Below, in pieces: positions 12,715-21,837 of a stretch of DNA of 64,000 nucleotides; the stretch's first letter is position 1; each line of letters opens with the position of its first letter. The notes beneath the pieces are model-generated. The model was not told the origin of the DNA, ran no database searches, and saw only the letters and a list, made by a program, of their open reading frames with translations. Position numbers and translations under genes: made by a program. This DNA is from Gymnothorax reevesii. Taxonomy: Eukaryota > Chordata > Actinopteri > Anguilliformes > Muraenidae. Where the stretch lies: positions 149,565,947 to 149,629,946 of the forward strand of contig CM056573.1 in NCBI GenBank assembly GCA_029721435.1. The letters are read 5' to 3'.

Positions 12715-15700
12715 CATTTGTAGTACACTTCGTGTTGCACAGGGGTGTACTCATTTCGGTTGTATGCTGTAGATGTTCGACAACAATGCATCACAAATAT
12801 AATCTTGGTGAATTTGAAGATGAATATCACTTATTGTTCATTGTCCATCGTACAAGGAAAGTAGAAAATGCTTACTACCGGAATACTTTTATACATACCC
12901 ACCTCATTCAAAGTTCATTGAATTAATGCAATCTATGAAGGTGTCTACATTGAACAAATTCACCATCTTTTTTTAAACAAACCTACCTGTCCAGGCCTAT
13001 GTACAGTGGATAGAAAATGAATACACCCCCCTTCAATATTGTGTCTAGTAGGAGTTGCAGCAGTATTGTGTCACGGTATGTAAATTTAATGGATTAAAAT
13101 GGGACTTGTTTTTCCCTGACCCAAAGAACACAGCATACCACATGAATGGAGTGAAATTATTTTAAAATGAAAAGAAAGAATGCATTTAATGAATAAAACT
13201 GAAATTTCCAATTTTTTTCAGTATACACCCCTCTGAGTCAATACTTGGTGGAAGCGCCTTTGTCAGCAATTATAGCTACCAGTCTTTTTGGGTAGCTCTA
13301 CACAAGGTTGGCACACCTGGACCTGGAGATCTTACCCCACTCCTCTTTGCAGAACTGTTCAAGCTGGTAGAGGTTTGTTAGTTTGTGCTGATGGAGAGCA
13401 ACCTTCAAGTCATTCCACTAGTTTTCAATTGGATTTAGGTCAGGGCTTTATCTTGGCCATTCCAGCACATCCAACTTGTTCTTTACAAGCCACTCAGTGG
13501 TAGCTTTGGCATTGTGCTTTGGGTCATTATCGTGCTGGAATATGAATTTTGGACCCATTCTCAGTCTCCTTGCAGATTTCTTCAGGTTCCTCTCCAGAAT
13601 ATCCCAGAATTTGGCCCCCTCCATCCTCCCTTCAGTCTTGACAAGTTCCCCAGTCCCTTTAGATGAGAAACATCCCCATAAAATTATGCTGCCACCACCA
13701 TGCTTCACAGTCGGGATGGTGTTTTTTTGGTGATGAGCGGTGTTGGGTTTTCACCAAACATAGCTTTTGGCATTCATGCCAAAAAGTTCAATTTTGGTTC
13801 CATGAGACCACAAAACGTTCGACCACTTTGTTGCAGGTTACCCAAAGTGTTCTTCTGCAAATTTCAAGTGGGTCTCCTGGTGGAGCTTTTTGAGAAATGG
13901 CTTTTTCCTTGCCACCCTTCCATACAGGCCAGATGTGTGCAATATCCTTGACGTAGATGCATGATGCACAAGTTTCCCTCTGTTGGCCATAAAATCCTGG
14001 AGCTCTTTCAATGTTGCCACTGGATTCGAGGTAGCCTCTCTGACCAGTTGTCTTCTCTACCGGTCATCCAGTTTAGACGGACACCATGATTTTGGCAGAC
14101 TGAGTAGTGCCATGCACTTTCCATGTCTTAATTATGGTTTTAACAGTGCTCCAAGATATCTTCAAAGCCTTAGAAATCTTCTTATATCCCTCACCTGATG
14201 TGTACCTTTCCACAACTGTCACAAACTTCTTTTGCGAGTTCTTTGAAGCCCATGCTTCTGCCTTTCAGTGAGACTGCTCTTGCATACTAAGGGACCATGG
14301 TAAACAGCGGCTTTTATTCATGTCAACAAGTTGACAGCTGTGATTCCACACAGGTGTGGACCAATAAACTACTGTTTGATCTTGAAGGCAATTTGTCATT
14401 TCCTGATATGGTTAATGGGATGATTCAGTAAAGGGGTGGATACTTATCAAGCAAATTTATTGCAATTGTTAATTTTAAATTAATGTTAAAACAATTTTGT
14501 AATTGGTTTATCACTTTGAAAAGGTTAAGTACTGTACGTTGATTTGTAGGAAAAACACAAAGATTAACTGCACTTTAATTACAGGCTACAGGGTTTCCCC
14601 ACACATAGACCTTTGGACTGCCAATCAACTGGGACCGCCACAAATTGATTCCACCCCAACGCGATTTTCTCTTTGGCATTCTTATCTGTGTGCACGCAAG
14701 AAAAACAAACAGTAAAAGTACTGGAAGACGCGTAATGTTAGTGCCATGCCTCCCCGATCAACAACAGGAAAGGCATCTCACACTCTTCCCCCCCACTCAA
14801 CAAGATAAGAAGCAGCAACCCCCCTCAAGAAAATGAAATGCATGAACCCTTCCCCCCAGTCTGCCACCACACATTGATTCCTGCTCTGTGGGGAAACACT
14901 GGGCTATACGTCAAGTAAATCTGAAAAAAATGTTCAGGGGGTGTATTCATTTCCCATCCATTGTATATATTATAAATTGTAAATTCTGCTTAGTTGATAC
15001 CCGACCATGTCCAATTCATAAGCTTGTAAATACAAACCCAAAACCAGTGAAGTTGGCACGTTATGTAAATCGTTGATAAAAACAGAATACAATGATTTGC
15101 AAATCCTTTTCAACTTCTATTCAATTGAACACACTGCAAAGACAAGATGTTTAATGTTCAAACTGAGAAACTTTTTTTTTTTTTTTGCAAATAATCATTA
15201 ACTTCGAATTTAAAGGCAGCAACACATTGCAAAACATTTGGCACAGGGGCCTTTTTACCACTGCGTTACGTCGCCTTTCCTTTTAACGACACTCAGTAAA
15301 CGTTTCCGAACTGAGGAGACCAATTTTTGAAGCTTTTCAGGTGGAACTTTTCCCATTCTTGCTTGATGTACAGCTTAAGTTGTTCAACAGTCCGGGGTCT
15401 CCGCTGTCGTATTTTACGCTTCATAATGTGCCACATATTTTCAATGGGAGACAGGTCTGGACTACAGGCAGGCCAGTCTAGTACCCGCACTCTTTTACTA
15501 CGGAGCCATGCTGTTGTAACACGTGCAGAATGTGGCTTGGCATTGTCTTGCTGAAATAAGCAGGGGCGTCCATGAAAAAGACGTTGCTTGGATGGCAACA
15601 TATGTTGCTCCAAAACCTGTATGTACCTTTCAGCATTAATAGTGCCTTCACATATGTGTAAGTTGCCCATGCCTTGGGCACAAATACACCCCCATACCAT

Positions 15701-18296
15701 CACAGATGCTGGCTTTTGAACTTTGCACCTATAACAGTCCGGATGGTTCTTTTCCTCTATGGACCGGAGGACACGACGTCCACAGTTTCCAAAAACTATT
15801 TGAAATGTGGACTCGTCAGACCACAGAACACTTTTCCACTTTGCATCAGTCCATCTTAGATGAGCTTGGGCCCAGCGAAGCCGGCGGCGTTTCTGGGTGC
15901 TGTTGATAAATGGCTTTCGCTTTGCAATGTAGAGTTTTAACTTGCACTAGCAGATGTAGCGACGAACTGCAGTTACTGACAGTGGTTTTCTGAAGTGTTC
16001 CTGAGCCCATGTGGTGATGTCCTTTACACACTGATGTCGGTTTTTGATGCAGTACCGCCTGAGGGATCGAAGGTCACGAGCATTCAATGTTGGTTTTCGG
16101 CCTTGTCGCTTACGTGCAGTGATTTCTCCAGATTCTCTGAACCTTTTGACGATATTACGGACCGTAGATGATGAAATGCCTAAATTTCTTGCAATAGCTC
16201 GTTGAGGAATGTTGTTTTTAAACTGTTCAACAATCAGCTCACACATTTGTTCACTAAGTGGTGACCCTCGCCGCATCCTTGATTGTGAATGACTGAGCAT
16301 TTCAGGGAAGCTGCTTTTATACCCAATCATGGCACCCACCTGTTCCTAATTAGCCCGTTCACCTGTGGGATGTTCCTAATAAGTGTTTGATGAGCATTCC
16401 TCAACTCTCTCAGTCTTTTTTGCCACTTGTGCCAGCTTTTTTGAAACATGTTGCAGGCATCAAATTCCAAATGAGCTAATATTTGCAAAAAATTATAAAG
16501 TTTACCTGTTCGAACATTAAGTAACTTGTCTTTGCAGTGCATTCAATTGAATATAGGTTGAAAAGGATTTGCAAATAATTGTATTCTGTTTTTATTTACG
16601 ATTTACACAACGTGCCAACTTCACTGGTTTTGGGGTTTGTACATTGAACAAAAATATAAACACCCCATGTCAAATTTGAGTTTTTATTAACCTTAGGGTT
16701 ATGCAATATATGAAGCAAATCAAAATTCATTTTTGTTAATGACTAATCTTCAGATCACCGTCCATTACATCTTGATATTGGCATCGGCAAAGGAGTGATA
16801 ATCCTTTGAACACGTTGGGGGTCAGGTTGAAGAAATTGAATGTTCAACATCTTGTGTGTCCATCATTTGCGTCTCTCAGAGCAACACATCTCCTTTGCAT
16901 GGAGTTGATCAGGTTGTCCATCGTGGCCTGTGGAATGTTGTTCCATTCTTCCCCGAGGGCCACATGGAGCTGGCACACATTATCCGGAACTGGAACACGG
17001 TCGCGGACACGTTGATCCAGAACACCCCAAAGATGCTCTATGGGCGACATGTCCGGCGAATACGCAGGCCAGTCCAGAACTGGAATGTGCCCTGCTTCAG
17101 GGAACTGCATGTAGACCGCTCTGATGGACATCCCTGCATCCAGCATGCCAATGACACGGTCCCCCATGACCTGAGACATCTGAGGCATGATGACTTTTGA
17201 CAAAATTTGACATTTTGGGTGGCCTTTTATTGTCCGCAGTATAAGGAGTGTCTGGGTACTGCTCATTCTGTCAGATCACCCTCTGGAAATGCCACACCCA
17301 TGTACTGAGTGAAATCACTGCATCACTGAGCAAATGCTCACTGATACAGAGGTGGATTAAAAAATGGTACACAAATAAAAAGAAATATCCCTATTGTACA
17401 AGTAAAAGTCAACAACTCTAAGTGAGCATATGCTAACTCCATGTGGCATCAATATTTGACATGGGGCGCTTGTATTTTTGTTCAGTGTAGTACTTTTGAT
17501 CATGTGGCCCGTGATAGAAAATACACTTTTTCTTGCTCTTTTAACAACAGGAATGAAAAGCTAACACCAGACTGCGTGCTCAAGTCTGACTTACTTCAGC
17601 AACTGCAATGAGCCTAAGACATTTTGAGACCGACTGCTCATGTATGCATTTGCACCTTTGGACTAATGTGGTCCAACTCTCCATTGGCAAGTCTCCACAG
17701 GACATGCTGAGTGGCATCACCCCCCACTCCAAAGTTCAATGAGTGTAGAGGGGAGAATAACTTTCCCCATACCTGCAAATGTTACAAAAAATAGGAAAAA
17801 AAATTGTAAGAACACAGATATTGATTACTACTGTTGAAAAAGCTCAAGGACTGACAGTGTAATCACAGTTTACAAATGGACAAAATAATGACTACCTGTG
17901 TTCAAGCATGAAAAATGCGTACATAGGACCAAATTCAGCAATGGATCAATTATATTATGCTCAAAAAAAAAAAAAAAAAACACTCAAATTCACTTCAAGA
18001 TGATGGAATGTTACCTCAAAGTGGTGTAAGAGCTGGACTAGCGAGTCTCCCACAAACAGAACTTCTGGTTCCTTGTCTTTACTGTCCGATATAAAGCGGT
18101 GATGCTACAGGAAAAGAGAAGCATGTAGCTACAGAACAATGACCACAATACACATAGAAAATGATACCATATCACCATCATGCCATTTGTCTAAGATAGC
18201 TGCCATACAGACCATAGACATCCAGCGTCCATCTCCCTGAGTGTCCAAGCAAGGAGTAGGAGTTGCAGCAGGGTTTGAACCAACCTCTTCACTCAT
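2314..18296 (-). CDS. pafah1b3: Platelet-activating factor acetylhydrolase IB, alpha-1 catalytic subunit (five coding exons)
   Basis: Coding exons are complement(18213-18296, 18015-18104, 17656-17772, 7355-7477, 2314-2574), joining in phase 0 at GT-AG introns to give 224 residues, close to the 229-231 of mammalian PAFAH1B2/3. It is an SGNH hydrolase that removes the sn-2 acetyl group of platelet-activating factor; family members form catalytic dimers that bind LIS1 (PAFAH1B1) in the cytosol. Visible catalytic features are the GDS nucleophile (Ser49), NFGVGGD (Gly75/76), GTNNH with oxyanion Asn106, and DYLHL with Asp194 and His197. The N-terminal QGDGRWMS, the HHRF...SKDKEPEV stretch and NPLREKN are closer to PAFAH1B3 than to PAFAH1B2. 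The start has A at -3. Introns 1 and 2 are short (108 and 242 bp); introns 3 and 4 are 10.2 and 4.8 kb and full of transposons. The divergent neighbour prr19 supports the assignment. Confidence 0.93.
2800..3392. repeat. Degenerate repeat with tandem units and an AAAT tail
   Basis: A 30-bp unit containing GACCTTTTAGCATCACTCC occurs twice in tandem (about 2804-2863). Further on, AGTAACCAAG followed by a GAGATA block recurs about 130 bp apart (about 2917 and 3049). The stretch ends in an (AAAT)n run at 3371-3389, as many LINE or SINE 3' ends do. No coding sequence is seen and the class is not assigned. Confidence 0.45.
3671..5244 (+). mobile_element. Nested Tc1/mariner element, 1574 bp
   Basis: Termini are CAGTTGCAATCAAAATTATT on the left and its inverted copy on the right, each flanked by TA, the standard Tc1/mariner target duplication. 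The insertion splits the older Tc1-like copy at 3393-6474, so it is the younger of the two. Confidence 0.88.
4047..5041 (+). pseudogene. Tc1-type transposase, frameshifted
   Basis: The first part (4047 to about 4400) reads as the paired helix-turn-helix DNA-binding half of a Tc1 transposase. The catalytic half is split over frames: WSDETK (first Asp) is near 4455 in a different frame from the N-terminus, and [11 protein letters not shown] (second Asp) is near 4720. The third catalytic site, usually SPDLNPIEN, reads SPHLNPIKK, so the acidic residue is lost. The enzyme is dead. Confidence 0.82.
5301..6160 (+). pseudogene. Outer Tc1 transposase remnant
   Basis: Helix-turn-helix half with [15 protein letters not shown] and [12 protein letters not shown], then a large deletion of the catalytic domain after LKFAK, resuming at [14 protein letters not shown] (near 6030) and VLEWPS-type sequence before [13 protein letters not shown] codons. 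It is interrupted by the MITE at 5460-5695 and is non-functional. Confidence 0.8.
5460..5695. mobile_element. Short MITE inside the outer Tc1 element
   Basis: The ends are inverted copies of about 35 bp: GAGGCCTTCTATGCAATAAC on the left and, inverted, GAAGCCCTCCATGCAAGAAC on the right. The related Tc1 copy at 13 kb has uninterrupted CCATAATTAAG here, so the insertion point and an AAT overlap (a possible 3-bp target duplication) can be read directly. There is no coding content. Confidence 0.65.
6475..7354. other. Intron 4 sequence of pafah1b3, unassigned
   Basis: Nothing recognisable apart from an (AAAT)n run near 6686-6706. It directly precedes, on the plus strand, pafah1b3 exon 4. Confidence 0.3.
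7355..7477 (-). CDS. pafah1b3: pafah1b3 coding exon 4 (residues 98-138)
   Basis: One hundred and twenty-three bases between acceptor TTTTTGCAG and donor GTCAGT. It begins [14 protein letters not shown], which contains block III; Asn106 would stabilise the oxyanion. Confidence 0.93.
8190..8725 (-). pseudogene. Decayed Tc1/mariner transposase relic
   Basis: On the minus strand the order and spacing of sequence matches the catalytic half of the element at 15033-16639: the blocks around GGCAGGCCAGTC, TTTCAGCATTAATGGAG and CTTGTCAAGGCACTGGG correspond. Frames are broken throughout and no termini remain. It belongs to the same DD34E family but is a much older copy. It lies in intron 3 of pafah1b3. 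Confidence 0.65.
9200..10690 (+). mobile_element. hAT-type relic carrying long internal inverted repeats
   Basis: The 3' part (about 10500-10690) encodes the start of a hAT-type transposase. Between about 9433 and 10420 lie two inverted arms of about 190 bp (9437-9640 and 10215-10417) sharing AGGCCTAC, TGCATCACAATTTAGCGAAG and CATAGAGAACGAGATTTGAA, with about 575 bp between them. They could be a separate foldback element inserted in the relic. Outer termini and target duplications could not be set with confidence. Confidence 0.5.
10500..10690 (+). pseudogene. hAT transposase N-terminal (BED-like zinc finger) fragment
   Basis: Translation across two frames gives PEWTESY, then [19 protein letters not shown] and NVKCHCE, matching the first zinc-binding segment of hAT transposases and of the domesticated GTF2IRD2/ZMYM-like relatives (CxxC followed by an H). 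A frameshift and a stop follow within 60 codons. No catalytic domain is present. Confidence 0.65.
10805..11290 (+). pseudogene. LINE 3' end (reverse transcriptase C-terminus)
   Basis: Frames here read [14 protein letters not shown] and [11 protein letters not shown], the C-terminal signature of non-LTR reverse transcriptases in which WN is followed by a leucine-rich FKxxLK segment. Several frameshifts and stops precede it. The sequence beginning GGGCCCGAGCACCG near 11295 is a separate fish interspersed repeat. Confidence 0.6.
11300..12667. other. Intron 3 sequence of pafah1b3, unassigned
   Basis: AT-rich with no recognisable coding sequence or structured repeat beyond the GGGCCCGAGCACCG repeat fragment at its start. 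Confidence 0.3.
12668..12711. repeat. (AC)n microsatellite
   Basis: About 21 uninterrupted AC dinucleotides, a likely polymorphic marker. Confidence 0.97.
13448..14290 (-). pseudogene. Tc1-type transposase with stops and frameshifts
   Basis: Reading the minus strand downwards: helix-turn-helix half with [15 protein letters not shown] (near 13960), then [15 protein letters not shown], a frame change, [19 protein letters not shown] (near 13690) and [14 protein letters not shown] with the second catalytic Asp. EWPR followed by a TAA replaces the usual EWPSQ before SPDLNPIEN (near 13450). The fold is complete in outline but not translatable. Confidence 0.85.
14589..14901. mobile_element. hAT-type MITE nested in the Tc1 element
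   Basis: The ends are CAGGGTTTCCCCACA and, inverted, CAGTGTTTCCCCACA, typical hAT termini. The Tc1 copy at 3.4 kb has uninterrupted AATTACAGGCTATTTGTC at this place; here GGCTA occurs on both sides, the remains of an 8-bp target duplication. There is no coding content. Confidence 0.78.
15033..16639 (-). mobile_element. Tc1/mariner DD34E element, nearly intact, 1607 bp
   Basis: Inverted termini of about 80 bp begin CAAACCCAAAACCAGTGAAG on the left and are mirrored on the right, each flanked by TA. The minus strand encodes one long transposase. A shortened relative is at 23206-23700. The right flanking TA (16640-16641) is at the same time the left flank of the next Tc1-like element. Confidence 0.92.
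15293..16339 (-). pseudogene. DD34E transposase, full length except for one stop codon
   Basis: The reading frame runs unbroken for 348 codons apart from a TAG at 15947-15949. The N-terminal half has the helix-turn-helix ([19 protein letters not shown]) and a basic GRKPTLN-type linker. The catalytic half has SVLWSDES (first Asp), [12 protein letters not shown] (second Asp) and [11 protein letters not shown] (Glu); 34 residues lie between the second Asp and the Glu, the DD34E spacing of Tc1 transposases. All three catalytic residues are intact. The start could be the Met at 16339 or an internal Met near MLSHSQS. Confidence 0.9.
16642..17487 (-). mobile_element. Tc1/mariner deletion derivative, 846 bp
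   Basis: Termini CATTGAACAAAAATATAAAC and, inverted, CACTGAACAAAAATACAAGC are flanked by TA on both sides. The element has lost the middle of its transposase. Its left TA is shared with the right end of the element at 15033-16639. Confidence 0.88.
16844..17266 (-). pseudogene. Truncated Tc1 transposase, helix-turn-helix joined to C-terminus
   Basis: A 140-codon open frame joins a short N-terminal segment with a helix-turn-helix ([19 protein letters not shown]) directly to the C-terminal catalytic end ([20 protein letters not shown], third catalytic Glu). The internal deletion removed the first two catalytic Asp residues but kept the frame open. It cannot catalyse transposition but might still bind DNA if expressed. 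Confidence 0.82.
17656..17772 (-). CDS. pafah1b3: pafah1b3 coding exon 3 (residues 59-97)
   Basis: One hundred and seventeen bases between acceptor CATTTGCAG and donor GTGCAA. It encodes [14 protein letters not shown], the block II glycine region, and HVLWRL. The next intron is 10.2 kb and holds at least four Tc1-like elements. Confidence 0.93.
18015..18104 (-). CDS. pafah1b3: pafah1b3 coding exon 2 (residues 29-58)
   Basis: Ninety bases between acceptor CCTGTAG and donor GTAACA. It carries the SGNH block I motif GDSL with nucleophile Ser49. Both boundaries are phase 0. Confidence 0.93.
18213..18296 (-). CDS. pafah1b3: pafah1b3 coding exon 1 (residues 1-28)
   Basis: This exon encodes the start Met and the conserved QGDGRWMS segment, ending in phase 0 at donor GTCTGT. 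The upstream boundary of the 5' UTR is not determined. Confidence 0.9.
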
Positions 18297-18563
18297 CTTA
18301 CCTTATGAACATAAGAACAAACATCAAAGAGATACATTATATTCAGATTATTGAGGTGACTTTATGTGTGTCAGAAGCAAAAGTTCCCATTCATTTTACC
18401 CATATACAGTGCTGTAAAAAAAGTATTTGCCCCGGTCCTGATTTCTTATTTTTTGCACGTTTCTCACAATTAAAATTTGTTTGATCTGGAACACTTAATA
18501 CAAGACAAAGATAACCAGAGTAAATACAAAATGCAGTTTTAAATCACGATTTCATTTTTTTAA

Positions 18564-18674
18564 CCCCTTAACACTCCGACGGCCCGAAGGGAAGTTAAAA
18601 ACAACAAAAGATGTCAATTTACCTCGAGTACGTCCTTTATAGGCATTTTAAGAAAATGTTAGAGTGGTAAGGGG
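18564..18674. mobile_element. piggyBac-like MITE (111 bp, TTAA duplicated)
   Basis: TTAA flanks both sides (18560-18563 and 18675-18678). The ends are near-inverted: CCCCTTAACACTC on the left and, inverted, CCCCTTACCACTC on the right. It is inserted in the Tc1 copy at 18407-20005 and has no coding capacity. TTAA duplication fits piggyBac or Kolobok. Confidence 0.7.
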
Positions 18675-19235
18675 TTAAGGGAAAAAAGATATCCAAACCT
18701 ACCCGGCCCCATGTGAAAAAAGTATTTGCCCCCTAAACCTAAACTCACCCTCGGCAACAACTGCAATCAAGCGTTCACGATAAAAAAAAAAGTTAAGTTT
18801 GTCTCGAACATCAACAACAAAGAAAAAATAAGCTACAGTAGATAAAGATAAAAATTCATATAAATAACACAAAATATAGTATATCACTTTGTATTCATCA
18901 GAAGACCGAAAATTCGTAATATTTTCGAGAAGGAGCAGGAAGAAGCAAGAATGCTTATCAAGTCCTACCCCATCATTATAGTAACAGTATACTTAAAGAT
19001 CGTTATTTTAGAACTGAAGATGAGTCTTTCACATCACTGTGGAGGAATTTTGCCCCACTCTTCTTTACAGAATTGTCTCAATGTAGCCACATCGGAGGTT
19101 TTTCAAGCATGAACGGCCTGTTTAAGGTCATGTCACAGCATCTCAATCAGATTTAAGTACAGACATTGACTAGACCACTCCAAAACATTCATTTTGTTTT
19201 TTCAAGCCATTCAGAGGTAGACTTCCAGGTTTGTT

Positions 19236-19975
19236 TCAGATGATTGTCCTGCTGCATAACCCAAGTGTGCTTGAACTCAAGGTCACACAAACTGATGAGC
19301 AGACATCCTCCTTCAGGATTTTCTGGTAGAGAGCAGAATTTATGGTTCCATCAATCACGGCAAGTCGTCCAGGATCGGAAGCAGCAAAGCAGCCCCAGAT
19401 CAACACACTACCACCACCATGTTTAAATGTTGGTATGATGTTCTTTTTATTAAATGCTGTGTCAGTTTTACACCAGATGTATTGGGATGCACACCTTCCA
19501 AAAAGTTCAACTTTTGTCTCCTCAGTCCACAGAATATTTTCCCCAAAAGTCTTGGGGATCATCAAGATGTTTTTTTGGCAAGCATGAGACTAGCCTTTGT
19601 GTTCTTTTTAGTCAGCGGCTGTTTCCGTCTTGGAACTCTCCCATGGATGCCATTTTTGCCCAGTCGATTTCTAATTATTGAATCATGAACACTGACTGTA
19701 TCTGGGGCAAGTGAGGCCTACAGTTCTTTTGATGTCCTTCTAGGTTCTTTTGTGGCCCCCTAGATGAGTCGTCGATGCACTTTTGGAGTAAGCCGACCAC
19801 TCCTGGGAAGGTTCACCACTGTTCTATGTTTTCTTCATTTGTGAATAATGGCTCTCACTGTGGTTCGCTGGAGTTCCAAATCCTTAGATATGGCTTTGTA
19901 ACCCTTTCCAGACTGACAGATGTCAATGACTTTGTTTCTCATCAGTTCGAATTTCTTTTGATTGCGGCATCGTGT
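19236..19975 (-). pseudogene. Tc1-type transposase relic
   Basis: The minus strand near 19565-19236 reads ENILWTEETKVELFG (first catalytic acidic site, with Asp replaced by Glu), KHGGGSVLIWGCFAAS and GTINSALYQKIL. Near 19960 the N-terminal helix-turn-helix reads ELMRNKVIDICQSGKGYKAI in another frame. The second and third catalytic sites are not in frame. Confidence 0.8.
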
Positions 19976-20039
19976 GTTGGTTTTTGAGATCCTTTAACCT
20001 ACTTGGCTGCTCTAGGTTGTGCTGTAGCGCTGTTCATTG

Positions 20040-21788
20040 GTTATCATTCTGCCTGAGTTGAGAGAAGACGACGTGTGGGACATGAGGGATTGAAGCTGAA
20101 GAATTGCTCGTGTAAACGGGGTTTGCTGAAATTAATTTGAGTGTTAAGGCTCAAACAAGGCTCAAACAAGGCTAAAACAATAATAGAGATTAGACGATTT
20201 GCTCCCGAGGCATAACCTTTGTCGCAGTAGGGACAGGGAGACTCTTACCTCCAGTTTTTTTCCCCCTGTAACAACTCAGTGAGCAAACAGCCAAATTAAG
20301 TCGCTAATCTGGTCAAACAAAGGCAACGGTGGTTTTTTTGGGGGGGTTTCAGTCTCCCGGGAGCAAAGTAAGGTAGATAAAAATAAACGCTAAATTTAGA
20401 GAATAAATTAAATGTTAAATAATTGTCTAACTAAGTGATTTGTGCGATATATAAAGTAAAACAGTTGTTTTCAAGGACTGAGGTACTGTCGCCTGGTTTT
20501 GCTGTAGCTGATTCAGCTTACGCCCCTAGCAAGCTCTCGACGCCAAGTATACCATCGAATTTCCTGGATATTGAACTATAACCCGGCTTGGTTTCATACT
20601 TGGTGGCTTGCCTTTTCATACAGTCTTCTAGCTAATAAATACTGACGTTAACCGGGGTTTTTTATTCCCCTTCATTCTCTATCCTGACTACATTACCGCA
20701 TAAACGCATGGCTAAGCTCGAATATTAACGCGAACAGGGGTTTTTGCACATTTTTCACATTTTATTATTACCGAAGGGCTCTTCTGATTAAACACATTGT
20801 AAATACCCTCTTTTTGTATTTTCCTCCAGTTGCAGTGCCTTGATCAGCTGATTAAAGTTTAACTGCTTGTTTGAATGCTGAGGACAGCTTGTTGGGGGAG
20901 GTAGCGTGTTCAATTCGCTCACATATAAACAAGTCGTTTACTCAGTTCATTTTAATTAAAGGGAACCGGGGGACTCAATACTTAGAGGAATAGATAGCTT
21001 AGGCTTAGATAGCGTGACAAGGAGTCTCGTACGGTGTGTTGCCTGCCTGGTGCCCAGGTAGGAGACCTCCTGGAGTGTGCGGACAAGCTCCTGGCCAGAG
21101 CAGGGAGGAATCCAGTTGTCATGGTCCATGTTGGGACAAATGACATAGGTAAGGGTAGGTTTGAGGTTCTGCAAGGCAAATTTGTGAAATTAGCAGAGAA
21201 GCTTAGGAGCAGATCCTCAACGGTAGTGTTCTCCGGGATTCAACCGGTCCCACATGCAAGCAGAGGAAAGCAGAATTTTAACCGGAGGTTTAACACGCGG
21301 CTACGAACTTGGTGTAGGAAAGAGGGGTACGGGTTTATGGGGCACTGGAACTTTTTCTGGGACAGGGGTGACCTGTTCAAGCCTGACGGGCTGCACCTGA
21401 ACTGGAAAGGTACCTTTGCACTGGGCCAGCGTATGTTGAGGGGAGCACAGAATTATTTAAACTATGGACTTGGGGGGCAGGGAGGTTAGTGAGTGTTACA
21501 CATAGGGAAATGCAGACTGCCCCGATTGGAAGCGGACGGCGTTACATGCACTATTGATGAAATATTTTCAAAGCATAGTGGGGGGCTTGAAGCAGCGGCC
21601 GCAAGGGAAATCAAAGGGGAAGAGCATTAGTAATAACCTGAAATATTTCTATTTAAATGCAGAAGCATAAAAAAAAAAAAAAACCTTTCCAGAGCTTGAG
21701 GCCGCTATGATTAGTGAGGGCTATGACATAGTTGGGATTACACTTTGGGGGCAGCTAGTAATTTCACATAGGGACAGGTATGTTTGGA

Positions 21789-21794
<6 letters not shown>
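20040..21794 (+). mobile_element. CR1-type LINE, 5' half
   Basis: It contains an ORF1 with an esterase domain and, from about 21640, the beginning of ORF2: ELEAAMISEGYDIVGIT matches the start of the AP-endonuclease domain. The copy stops near 21794 in a T-run. The stretch 20040-20950 lacks clear coding sequence and is probably 5' UTR and upstream ORF1, which is inferred from position only. LINEs normally lose their 5' end, so a retained 5' half without 3' end implies a later deletion or insertion. Confidence 0.65.
21034..21489 (+). pseudogene. LINE ORF1 with SGNH esterase domain
   Basis: The 151-codon frame has VMVHVGTNDIGKG (block III Asn) and DGLHLNWKGT (Asp and His of the SGNH triad), which is the esterase domain found in ORF1 of CR1-clade LINEs. 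The GDS nucleophile block should lie upstream; the frame before 21034 is interrupted. Its role in the LINE is thought to be membrane or RNP related. It is unrelated to pafah1b3 despite the shared SGNH fold. Confidence 0.75.
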
Positions 21795-21823
<29 letters not shown>

Positions 21824-21837
21824 AAGGATTTTTTTCA

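Larger units (their letters stand above)
13004..14963 (-). mobile_element. Tc1/mariner element, 1960 bp, with an inserted hAT MITE
   Basis: The left terminus CAGTGGATAGAAAATGAATA and the right inverted terminus (14931-14963) are both flanked by TA. The transposase is on the minus strand. A 313-bp hAT-type MITE (14589-14901) sits near the right end, so the original element was about 1.6 kb. Same family as 3393-6474. Confidence 0.9.
18407..20005 (-). mobile_element. Tc1/mariner element, right end truncated
   Basis: The left end begins CAGTGCTGTAAAAAAAGTAT after TA. The similarity ends near 20005, inside the leader of the transposase, so the other terminus is missing. A TTAA MITE (18564-18674) is inserted near the left end. 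It lies just upstream of the pafah1b3 start, about 110 bp from the ATG. Confidence 0.82.

Noticed and set aside
12648..12926. Frames rich in HT or CV repeats
   Set aside because: They are translations of the (AC)n microsatellite.
2314..18296. Assignment to pafah1b2 instead of pafah1b3
   Set aside because: The [18 protein letters not shown]-type and NPLREKN stretches and the prr19 neighbour favour pafah1b3.
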